This document shows, piece after piece, positions 22,640 through 32,962 of a DNA stretch of 64,000 bases. Under the pieces are notes generated by a model. That model saw nothing but the letters and a program-made list of their open reading frames with translations. It was not told the origin of the DNA and searched no databases. The stretch lies in assembly GCF_026914265.1 (NCBI RefSeq), contig NC_069135.1:61680738-61744737 (forward strand), in the 5' to 3' direction. The DNA is from Mya arenaria (lineage: Eukaryota > Mollusca > Bivalvia > Myida > Myidae). The position numbers were made by a program, and so were the translations under genes. Every line of letters starts with the position of its first letter. Within the stretch, counting starts at the first letter, position 1.

Positions 22640-24800
22640 AGAGTATATATCTACCTTACAATCAATATGAAGAAATCTACTTACTGTATTGTCCAGTGCA
22701 CGTTTGTCGACAGATTTAGTTCGGTGTAGACCGGCTACCAAATAAATTGTGTCTGAAATATACAACTTGGTCATAAATAGACCCTCGTTTTAAAAACGAA
22801 ACTTACAACTTCCTGTTCATAACTTCCTGATTGTGATGGAAGGGAACTTACGGTTTAAATTAAGTTGTATGATTTTTTTCTACCCTTGATGAATAACAAC
22901 AGTATTTCATCCTACCACAGGTGGCAGTTTCGCTAATTCATGAGATCGCAGAGGCCTTTAAGCTATATGTCAGTATTGCATAATTACCCAATGGCTAAGT
23001 CATACACACATGTTATAGTTCCGCACTGAAAACAAACAGTCATTCACACAGGTCCTAGTTACGATCATTCATCCGGGCACTGAAGAAATACACACAACTT
23101 CGAATATTCATCCGAAATTGAAGGTCATACAAACAGGCATTTTAGCATTTTCTATTGATGGCCGAGGTCGTACACACAGGTGGCATTTTCGAACATTCAA
23201 CCAATCCCTGAGTTCATACACACATACTTTCACAATTTTACCTGATGGCCGAGATCATACACACATATGGTTGTACCGAACATTCATCCAATGGCCAATG
23301 ACATACAAAAGGTTGGCAGTTTCTCACTTTCACCCGGCGGTCGTGGCCATACACACAGGTGGCAGTTTTGTATTTCACCAGACAGCCGAGGTAATGCACA
23401 CAGATGGCAGTTTCGAGTTTCACGCAATGAACGAGGTCATACACATAGGACACAGTTTCCATGTATCATCCGATAGTCGAAGTCAAGTAAACATGTGGCA
23501 TTTTCGCCCATGAAATCAATGGCCAGAGTCATATACCGACCTGATCGGCTCGCACTTTTATCAGACGCCCGAAGCCATACACACGGTTGGCAGTTTCACA
23601 ATTTTATAAGATGGCCAAGGTCATACACACAGGTTGCAGCTTTGCACTTTCATCAGTTGACCGACGTTTTATGCACAGATGGCATTTTTGCAATTTCAAA
23701 TGATAACCGAGGTCTTTAACAGAGATTACAATTTATGTTTACCAAAGGGAGGTCATACTCACAGGTAACAGTTTGGCAATTTAACTCGACGCTCGAGGTT
23801 ATACAGAGAGATGTCCGTTTCGCATTTTCACCTAACAGAAGATGTCATATACACAGAGGTAGTCGATTGGCACTTACATCCGGCGCCCGAAATCATTCAT
23901 ACAATTGGCAGATTCGCACTTTCATCCGATAGCTGAGGTCATACACACAAGTGGTTGTCTCGCACTTTTACCCGAAGGCCGAGAGCATACAAACAAGTGG
24001 CAGTTTCTTACTTTCATCAGACAGCTGAGGTCATACACACAAGTGGCAGTTTCGCACTTTTATCTAATAGCCGAGGTCAAACACACAAGTGGCAGTTTCG
24101 CACATTCATCAGAAAGCCGAGGACATACACACTAGTGGCAGTTTCGCACACTCAAAAGTTAGTTTAGGTCAAAAACACAGTTGGCAGCTTCGCACATTCA
24201 TCAGATAGCCGAGGTCATACATACAGGTGGCAGTTTCGCACTCTCATCAATAAGTCGAGACCATACACATAGGTGGCAGTTTCTCATTCTCATCAGATGG
24301 TGGAGGACATAGACGCAGGTGAAAGTTTCTCACTTTAATCAGATAATCAAGGAAATACCCACAGGTGGCAGTTTCGCACTTTCATCAAATAGCCAAGTTC
24401 ATGCACACAGGTGGAAATTTCGTACTTTTATCAGGTACCGGAGGATATACGCATAGATGGCGGTTTTGCACTTTCATCTGTTAGCCGAGGTTACTCAGAC
24501 AGGTGGCAGTTTCGCACTTTCATCAAATAGCCGAGTTCATACACATAGATAGCAGTTTCGCAATTTTTCAATGTAGCCGAGGTCATAAAAGCAGATTGCA
24601 GCTTTGAACTTTCATTATATGATCGAGGTCATAAACCCGGGTCGCATTTTCGCACTTTCAACCGTTGCTATCAAACAAAGAGTCATGCTGTGGCAGATGT
24701 CATGCACACAGGTGGCAGTTTTACACTTTACCAGATGGCCGAGATTTCGTCGACCTGACCTTCGTAATGTTCATCATCGGCAAATATCAATACGTGCAAT
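22640..24800. repeat. Composite minisatellite-bearing element, copy B (46-bp units)
   Basis: The left flank 22640-22910 matches 28200-28460 ('atatgaagaaat', 'ccagtgcacgttt', 'aacttcctgttcataacttc', 'gtgatggaagggaact'). The core at about 22912-24740 has about 39 units of 46 bp with 'gaggtcatacacacaggtgg' and 'cagtttcgcactttcatc'. Units in the middle are the most uniform. Because 46 is not a multiple of 3, long overlapping frames appear in several phases on both strands; these are not genes. Confidence 0.85.
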
Positions 24801-25165
24801 TAGTATTTAATATATGTTAAACACACAATACAACGACAAACATATACACATCCTGACCGAATAAAGGTGAAATCACAAATAACTTTGCTGACACTCTGAA
24901 ATTCACTTTTTGTATGGACTTTATAATATTGCCCAGCCTTTGTTCTGAATACACCCTCACTGAAATAAGTTAAAGAAGTATATTTTAAATGTAGGTCCTA
25001 GACCCACGAACCTTCAAATGCAGCTCATTATTTATCTCTAGATTTTAACCTACATTTTAAGCCAACAAATCAGCCTTGAATAATAACGTATTTGTTACAG
25101 CAAAGGAATAAGATTATTTGAATTTGACTAAAATATTGATTTTACCTGCAAATATAGTATTTCCT
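24801..25165. other. Spacer, no gene seen
   Basis: AT-rich linker between the 46-bp array and the G/T-rich array; nothing recognised. Confidence 0.45.
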
Positions 25166-26545
25166 GCAATTAATGTTATGTGTACCAGCATGCGTGCGTG
25201 TACGCGTACATGTGTCTATGGAGATGGAGTGCATGTGCGCGAACGTGCGTGTGGTACAGGGTTTGGCATACGTGCGTATGTGCGTGGGGGAGATGAAGTA
25301 CGTGTGTGCATACGTGTGTGGGGGGCAGGGATTAGCATGCGTGCGTATGTCTGTGTGGGAGATAAATAACGTGTGTGTATACGTGTGCGGGAGACAGGGG
25401 TAAGCATGTGCAAATACATGTGTGCGATAAGATGGAGTGCATGAGCGAATACATGTGTGTGATGAGATGGAGTGCATGTGCGCGTACGTGTGTGTGAGGA
25501 GATGGAGTGCGTGTGCATGTACAACTGTGTGCGTTGAGGGAGTTTGTATGCGCAAACGAGAGTGTCGGGAGAGGGAGTGCGTATGCGCGTACATGTGTGA
25601 GTGGAGAGGGAGTGTGTATGCGCGTACGTTTCTGTGGGGAGAGGTGAGTACGCGTTAGTGTGTGGGTGGAGGAGTAGTACGAATGCGCGAACGTGTGTGT
25701 GTCGTGATGGCGTGCATGTGTGCTTACGTGCATGGGGAAGAGGGTGTGTGTGTGCGCGTACCTGTGCGTGGGGGTCTTGTACATGTGCGCGTACCTGCGT
25801 TGGGGAGAGGGAGAGTGTGTGTGCCTAAGGTGTGGGTAAGTGGTAATGTGTGTTAGGGTAGGTGTGTTAGGGGAGGGTCAATGTGTAAGCGACCGTGTTC
25901 TCGGAGAGAGGGAGTGTATGTGTGCGTTGACGTGTAGGGAAGTGGTAGTGTGTGTTCGGGTAGGTGTGTTGGGAGAGGGTCAATGTGTAAGCGACCGTGT
26001 TCTCGGGGAGAGGGAGTGTATGTGTGCGTTGACGTGTAGGGAAGTGGTAGTGTGTGTTCGGGTAGGTGTGTTGGGAGAGGGAGTACATGTATAAGCGACC
26101 GTGTTCTCGGGGAGAGGGAGTGCGCGTACGGGGTAGAGAGAGTGCATGTGTGAGTATGTGTGTGCATGCGAGTGCGTTAGCGCGTAGGCGCGTTGAGGGT
26201 AAAAGGACTGTTTGTGCGCTTACGCGTATGAGGGTGTGGGAGTGTGTGAACGCGACCGTAAGATCGGGGAGAGGGAGTGCGTGTACGCGTACGCGTATAT
26301 GGGTGAGGGAGTGTGTGTACGCGACCGTGTGTTCGTTGAGAAGGAGTGCGTGTACGCGTACGCGTATGGGGGTGTGGGAGTGTGTGTACGCGACCGTGTG
26401 TTCGTTGAGAGGGAGTGCGTGTGCGCGTACGTGTATGGGGTTGTGGGAGTGGGTGTATGCGACCGTGTGTTCGGGGAGAGGGGGTGTGTTTGCACGTACG
26501 TTTTTGTGATAAGAGGGTGTGCGTGTGACCGCATGCTTTTGACCG
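25166..26545. repeat. G/T-rich tandem array with three sub-periods
   Basis: The first part (25190-25850) has about 35-bp units of the type 'gagatggagtgcatgtgcgc' plus 'gtacgtgtgtgtg'. The second (25862-26167) has three 102-bp units with 'ggtcaatgtgtaagcgaccg'. The third (26225-26500) has four 69-bp units with 'tgtgtgtacgcgaccgtgtg' and 'gtacgcgtacgcgta'. Strand asymmetry is extreme, with G and T on the plus strand. Since 102 and 69 are multiples of 3, long repetitive ORFs (up to 245 codons, His/Thr/Pro-rich on the minus strand) arise, with no sign of being real proteins. Confidence 0.92.
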
Positions 26546-26819
26546 TTTTGAGTAGTTCTCTTGGGAGTACGGGTATATTGATTTGCTAAAACATTTAAAG
26601 TCATGCTAATCTGTATTAGATTTTGTGTATTTCATTTTAACGTATGGAAGTTTTGAAATATACATATATCATAGACAATTTTGAATTATTTCAAATGCCT
26701 GTGAAAAATGCGACTTCCCCGAATTTTTTAGAGCTGTTTGTTTTTCTATATAATTCAATGTTTGTAACCCCAATCCCCCCCTGAAAAAAAACCACAAAAA
26801 ACGGGCACCTCGTTATTAA

Positions 26820-26876
26820 GTTATACGAATACTTGATCCAGTCCCTGGGGTGGTTTGAATAGAGGGGTTTTACTGT
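26820..26876. mobile_element. Possible solo end of a pogo/Tigger-like TIR element
   Basis: The reverse complement begins TACAGTAAAACCCCTCTATT, close to the TA-CAGTAAAACTGCG ends of the element at 61.7 kb. No partner end is found nearby, so this is a weak call. Confidence 0.35.
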
Positions 26877-26937
26877 AATTTCTATTAATCACTCGCGAAT
26901 CCGTTAAGTACGGCAGCGTTTCCATTTCGATAGAAAA

Positions 26938-27018
26938 CGAGATTGTTTCCCTGGTAGGGCTTGAACCCACAACTTCTTGGGTGAAAGATAGATACCTATA
27001 CCATGAGTGCACTCTCGT
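26938..27018 (-). mobile_element. tRNA-like SINE head
   Basis: On the minus strand: 'gagtgcactcatggtatagg' (A-box-like, TGGTATAGGTA), then 'gttgtgggttcaagcccta', carrying a B box GGTTCAAGCCC. The body cannot fold as a normal tRNA with matched acceptor arms, so it is more likely a SINE head than a functional tRNA gene. Confidence 0.55.
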
Positions 27019-27289
27019 CCTTTTAAACCGATCTTCACAAAATCAAATATATGCGTATACTATATTGGATATAAATTTAACTGCACCTCTATGAGAAATA
27101 ATTCATTGCCGTATATGGTTTAAAATGCTGGTCTTTTTGTTATTTATCTTTCTCAGGTGATATATGACACAATTCTGATATCTTCACTATTTATTACAAG
27201 CACAAGATACAATATACAGGACACAGTACTCTATAGTTAAATCGGGTATATGATAACAAGACACATTAGTTCAATGAGTTTAAAATGTT

Positions 27290-29830
27290 ATCGTACATGT
27301 CACCTAAACAAATATTAAACGTGGTTTTAAGATAAGAAGGAAATGTGTGTGTATCGCATCATTTATAAAAGGAAATATATGGTGATGTTGATATTGGGGC
27401 TTATGTTTTCTTATCAGTTTTGAGTACTGCACATATTTAGAAATGTTCTGACCCGGGTCAGTTAGTACACGTCCCAATTCCGATTTGTGGGTTTATCATT
27501 TGTCAAGCAGATGTATTATTAATATTACCATTGGCACCTCACGGAAAGTAATTACAAACAATAAATCAATCTTGAATAACAAATTTCAATTATTGTCGAC
27601 ACTCTGTGGTTATACAAAGGAAAAGTGTAAATAAAGAGAATTCAGTTATTACGGTTTCATTCACCTTCCGTGATAACTCATATTGAACATGTACAAAAGA
27701 TAACGCGTGTCACAGCTTAAACTGATTTGCTTATATACGCGAGAAAAATGATTTATTTAAAAGTCATCGCAATTACATTCATTTTAAATACTTAAGTCGT
27801 ATTTGAAATGTACAATATCAGTGGTGACATTCTTTCTCTTCTGCATGTGTTAAATTATACTAAATTCTACTCTATTTTGTGCACCTTTTTTAATTAAAAA
27901 ACTACTTATTTTACCTAGTTTTCTGAGATATCTTACCCTTAACAAACATTTGTTTGGGCTAAACATGTGTTTGTTGGTCTATAGGATGCATGTACGGTAC
28001 TTTGGACCTAATATTTTACGCCTCATTCACTTTACTGCGAATAATCTTTATTACGAATTAGCTATATTGAATTTCTTAAACACACAGGTTTATAATATAT
28101 TTTTAGGGGAAGTTCATTTATATAGAAAATTTCTGTGTCAATTTCGTATAGTTTTGAATCGTAAACTTATGGCAAAATCATTTTAGAAATAGTTCAGTTT
28201 ATAATGTATCTACTTACACAATATGAAGAAATCGGCTTACAGCATTTTCCAATGCACGTTTTTCGTCAGATTAATGTCGGTGTGGACGTGCTATCAAATT
28301 AATTTTGTCTGAAAAACAAAACTTCATGTACAGACAAGCCTTTTGAAAACGAAACTAAGAACTTCCTGTTTATAACTTCCTGTCTGTAATGGAAGGGAAC
28401 TAACTTTTAAACTAAATTATGTTATTGTTTTGCGTTACTTCCCCTTGATAAAAATAAAAGTACTTTCACCAAGGTCATACACACCGTTGGCAGATTGCAT
28501 CTCGCCCGACAGTCAAGGTCATACACACAGGTGGAAGTTTGCATCCCACCCGATGGACGAGGTCATACACACAAGTGGCCTTTTGCATCTCACCTGATTG
28601 ACGGATCATACACACAGGTGGCAGTTTGCATCGCACCCGATGGACGAGGTCATACACTGAGGTGACATTTCACATCTTACCCGATGTACGAGGTCATACA
28701 CAGAGGTGACAGTTTGTGTCTCACCCGATAGACGAGGTCATACACAGAGAAGACAGTTTGCATCTCACCCGATTGACGATGTCATACACAGAGGTGGCAG
28801 TTTGACGATGTCATATACAGAGGTGGCAGTTTGCATCTTACCCGATGGACGAGGTCATACACACAAGTGACAGTTTGCATCTCACCCGATGGACGAGGTC
28901 ATACACACAGGTGGCAGTTTGCATCTCACCTGATGGACGGATCATACACACAGTTGACAGTTTACATCTCACCCGATGTACAAGGTCATACACAGAGGTG
29001 GCAGTTTGCATCTCACCTGATGAACGAGGTCATACACAGACGTGACAGTTTACATCTCACCCGATGGACGAGGTCATACACAGAGGTGGCAGTTTGCATT
29101 ATACCCGATGTACGAGGTCACAAATACAGGTGGCAGTTTGCATTATACCCGATGTACGAGGTCACAAATACAGGCGGCAGTTTGCATCTCACCCGATGGA
29201 CTAGGTCACAAATACAGGTGGCAGTTTGCATCTCACTCGATGGACGAGGACACAAATACAGGTGGTAGTTTGTGTCTCACCCGATGGACGAGGCCATACA
29301 CAGAGGTGACAGTTTGCATTATACCCGATGTACGAGGTCGTAAACAAAGGTGGCAGTTTAGATCTCACCCGATGTGCGAGGTCACAAAAACAGGTGGCAG
29401 TTTCGCACTTTCAACCGATAATCAAGGTCATACAAATATCACGGTAGGGGCGCACCCACCCATTCCCCAAAGTTGTCCAAGTTTACTTTAAATTTCAGTA
29501 TAGGAGAAAATTATAATACGCCCAAAATGCACCATTTCTGACTCGAAACGCTTTTAACCAAATCAATTGACGCCCCTAAGTTACGCCCCTTGTTACGTCG
29601 TATCCTGGATCCGCTCCTGAACATGTGGCAGTTTAGCACTTTCAGCCGTTGACCGATGTAACACATTCAAGAGCGACAGTTTTTTTAAATATTTATTATC
29701 TTTTAGTCCATTTTGCCCCGTTTTGTCACTTAGATTCCGCGTGTAGTTTTATATTTAACGAACTGCCTGTTTTAGTAAATACATGTCTATCTTTCGCTGA
29801 TTTGTATTGTTCGTGAGACGTTTACGAAAT
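27290..29830. repeat. Composite minisatellite-bearing element, copy C (44-bp units)
   Basis: The left flank 27290-27700 matches copy A ('gtacatgtcacctaaac', 'ggaaaagtgtaaa'). The segment 28200-28460 matches copy B. The core 28462-29430 has about 22 units of 44 bp ('gaggtcatacacacaggtgg', 'cagtttgcatctcacccgat', 'ggac'). The right flank 29690-29830 matches copy A. The unit is two bases shorter than in copy B and has a different second half, so the core was amplified separately. One unit near 28801 is truncated. The core's open frames are repeat artefacts. Confidence 0.85.
29435..29620. repeat. Dispersed repeat R4, copy 1
   Basis: 'gcccaaaatgcaccattt' followed by 'acgcccctaagttacgcccc' is matched by the reverse complement of 57975-58140. 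It lies between the main 44-bp core and trailing minisatellite units. Confidence 0.6.
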
Positions 29831-30838
29831 ACCCAGGTTACTCTTTCCTCGAAGTTTAAAGACTATAAAGAAAAATAATAGTTCATGATAGTCACGATAG
29901 ATTTTTTTAATTTGTAAAATAAATGCTATGTGTATATTTTACTATATAATATAAGAGCTTATCAAAAATTGTACCCAAACATTAAAGGTAACACAACTTT
30001 TATGAAACTTGAGCATTTCATTGTTTATCACATACCATAGCCGTGTATGAGTCTTTAACAAAACAAATATGATGAGCTTGTAATCGAAACATCGTAGACG
30101 AAGAAAATGTATTTAACTACTCGGTTTAAAACCTCTACAAACTATTGATTTACCACTTTCATATATTGTTTGGTTTAACCGCCGTCACAGAGTAGATGTG
30201 ATATATATATATTGCCACTCAAAGATAAGTCGATACATTTAGATAAAATTTATAGTCGTTCCTCTGACCTTTACCAATTTCAATTGAATTCGGAATGATA
30301 ATTGACAAAGTTTGCAGGTTATAAGGATATCCGATATAAACGTATGTTGAATTTTGTTTTGTTTCTTGTTTCTAGTAATTCTTAAATGTTACAAGGGTTG
30401 TCCGGAAAGTTTTGAGACTGTGCTTATAAAATAAAAAAGTATAAATACTATCTTCATATAAATTCAGCACAATGAAGATGAATATATTGTAGATCTTTCT
30501 AAAAGTTTCAGAGAAATACGACAAATGATGGATAAATGGGAAGTACCTTCTTACAACAATATATCAGTTCACGGATCGGTTTGCATGAAAAACGACGTTG
30601 CGACGCTAACATTTGGTAAACTATTTGCCACTTATGTGTTCCATATGATGTATAAAATAACGTCCTCAATTTATCGCATGCTAAAAACGAGCTTAAAAAA
30701 AGAAAATAAATTATATATTTGGGGTATAAATATAAACATTACAATATATAAAAGCGACTACAACTATTTAAGCGTCTACAAATAGAATGTGAACCTTCAT
30801 TCTTCCAAAATGGCATGTAAATAAAGTGGGAGTAATTG
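29831..30838. other. Intergenic, possible mariner-like end
   Basis: 'acaagggttgtccggaaagt' at about 30391-30410 resembles mariner terminal sequence, but I see no partner end and no transposase. Nothing else recognised. Confidence 0.3.
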
Positions 30839-31145
30839 TAAAGAACGACCTCCAATTTGTATCTTATATCAAAAGAAACATTATGCTTCGACACCGGAAG
30901 TGAAATAACGCGAAACAAAAAAAAACCGCTTTTTAGTACGGGTTTTTTCTCCTGCGGGATAAAATTCCTACATTTTAGCAAAAAAAGAAATCAATTCAAG
31001 CTTTATGTTTTTGAGATTTTATACATTACTTTAATGTAAATACTAATTTGAATGACTATTCTAGAGTCATTTCTTTCATTTGAGAAATCTATTAATTTAA
31101 TGCATATTTTACGGGAGAAAAACCCAGCAAAAATCAGGAATGCTT
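30839..31145 (+). repeat. Dispersed repeat R2, copy 1
   Basis: Matches the reverse complement of 46190-46480: 'tcttatatcaaaag', 'cttcgacaccggaagtgaaa', 'gtacgggttttttctcctgc', and at the far end 'ttacgggagaaaaacccagc'. Identical short peptides in ORFs at both sites are caused by this repeat. Confidence 0.8.
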
Positions 31146-31500
31146 TTTAACGAAAAAAAAAAACACCGACAAAAGCCATTTCAATTTCCAGCGGTTGGAT
31201 GTTGTTAAGGAAGTGAAGTTGTTTTACATATTTATATTGAGTCAATAATATTAAGTTAACATGTGTTTTTAATAAAAAAAACAATCAGATTTTAATAATT
31301 AGTTGTTTGTAACCGTCGGCATCGTCGATAAACAGCCGTTATAGCCATCAGTGATCTTCCAGTTTATTTATTGTCTACATGATCACTTTCATTTAAGACT
31401 TTAAAATTTCATTTAAGAACTACCAAGTGATATATAATTTCGTTTAAATAATGGATAACTAACCCCAAACCCCACTCCCCTTCACTGCCACTTAACATTT

Positions 31501-31830
31501 TAAAGCTGCACTCTCACAGTTTTGCCGTTTTAACAGATTTTTTATTTTTTGTCTTCGAATTACCCAATATTGGTATCTTGAAACCAGTGGTTAAAGACTG
31601 CTGTCAAAATATATGATAGCAGATTTTTAAATTTCAGTCAGAAAACTTATCTTTTATCTCTATAAACCGTTTCTTACGGTTCAAGAAAAATGCATGAAAC
31701 ATAAAATTTTAACTTATAAAGAAAAAATCTGTGACTATTTTTTTGTCAGCAGTCTTGAATGCACTTTCAGGTTCCATGACAAAAATTAAAGAAGTTGTCA
31801 AAACGTTCAATGTGTGAGAGTGCAGCTTTA
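31501..31830. mobile_element. TA-flanked MITE, full length
   Basis: The ends TAAAGCTGCACTCTCACA and TGTGAGAGTGCAGCTTTA form near-perfect terminal inverted repeats flanked by TA, as in Tc1/mariner-type non-autonomous elements. No ORF. Other copies: 40414-40729 (full) and 32871-32962 (left end only). Confidence 0.92.
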
Positions 31831-31869
31831 ATAATTATCTATAATTATTTTATTGTCTAGGAAAAATAC

Positions 31870-32112
31870 CATTAATGACTACAATTTTTTTTTTGCTTAA
31901 CAAAAATCTTTCCCCCATAGACACACAAGTGACACAACCCATTTAATACTAATGTAATACTTTTGTAATCTATACCCTGTGTCCACAATGTTTTATACTG
32001 AATGTTAAAGGGTTGGTAAAACAGTATGGATAAGGGACTGTTCAATATGGGGATTAAACCCATGATAGACAATGCACTAGCATTGTCGCCTACTCAGCCC
32101 CGGTGGCTGACC
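31870..32112 (-). mobile_element. Possible tRNA-derived SINE
   Basis: The minus strand has 'ggctgagtaggcgacaatgc' and then 'atgggtttaatcccca' (a degenerate B box), followed by a body toward 31870. A short tandem 'ccccggtggctga' lies at its start. Weak. Confidence 0.4.
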
Positions 32113-32151
32113 CCGGTGGCTGATTCCCACCCAGACATACATTAAAGGGAC

Positions 32152-32260
32152 TTGGACACCAGATGATCCAAAAACAAGATATTCAATATTACCTCAAAAC
32201 AAGCCTAGCCGAATCAATACCAATTATTATGAGACTGATATTACATCATTTAATGTGTTT
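32152..32260. mobile_element. Left end of the TTAA-flanked MITE family
   Basis: TTAAAGGGACTTGGACACCA followed by 'gatgatcc' matches the left terminus of the element at 36759. No matching right end is found before 32.9 kb. Confidence 0.65.
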
Positions 32261-32870
32261 AAAAGATTTCATCACTGTCTCTCTCTCTGAGACAAGTAAT
32301 CTTTAAAAAATAGCACATAATGATTTTCCCGTTTATTAGTATTATCATATCTACTTTAAGCATGTAAAAGTCACATAAACATATATACAGATAAATACAT
32401 GATTGCTATTTCTAAATTTACTTCGATTTACATGGTAGACAAAGTGAGTTAATTTCGACTTATATGATTACATAAGTAAGATTCAGTGCACTGTACACTG
32501 TTGAAACATAACAGTTTGATGATAAATTTTGACAATTTTCACTTTTTCTTGCAATGTAGAATCTTGAGTCCGGTCCCTCTATTATCAGATTCTGTGAAAT
32601 AATTGCATTCAAACAATTGGAAGAGATGCATGGTGTACTGAATACAGTAGTTTAATGAATTCCATCCACTAGCTGAATAAAGGATGAACACACATTTTAA
32701 AACCACATATCAGAAGTTTTTGGAGAGCATTATGTCAGCAAATTTAAATGCAAAACAGCGTTGGAAAATAAACAAGATTTTTTTTTTACATGTTTTATCA
32801 ATGATACATGGCGATCATCAACTTATTATAAAAATCAGAATTAAAAAACAACAACATTTAACCATTTATT

Positions 32871-32962
32871 AAAGCTGCACTCTCACAAATTGAACGTTTG
32901 ACATTTTTTTTTATTTTTTGTCTTGGAGCCATAGTTTTCGAAATTCCATAGAAAACAGTAAA
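32871..32962. mobile_element. Truncated 'AAGCTGCACTCTCACA' MITE
   Basis: The left end and about 90 bp match 31501 and 40414. The sequence then switches abruptly to the 'acaagagggccatgatggcc' element, suggesting insertion into or deletion of the MITE. Confidence 0.8.

Noticed and set aside
23118..24167. Overlapping ORFs with repeating HTxxWQFxxxxxR-like peptides
   Set aside because: The peptides track the 46-bp unit in all three phases; no start context, splice signals or conservation pattern point to translation. The same holds for 28831-29491.
25867..26604. 245-codon minus-strand ORF and several 100-150-codon ORFs in the same stretch
   Set aside because: They lie in the G/T-rich array; their length follows from 69- and 102-bp periods being multiples of 3, and all frames on both strands are open.
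26938..27018. Functional tRNA gene
   Set aside because: Polymerase III A- and B-box-like words are present, but a cloverleaf with paired acceptor stem cannot be formed; a SINE head is more likely.
30391..31700. Complete mariner element
   Set aside because: A mariner-like end is visible at 30391, but there is no partner end and no DD(E/D)-type transposase frame in the next 1.3 kb.
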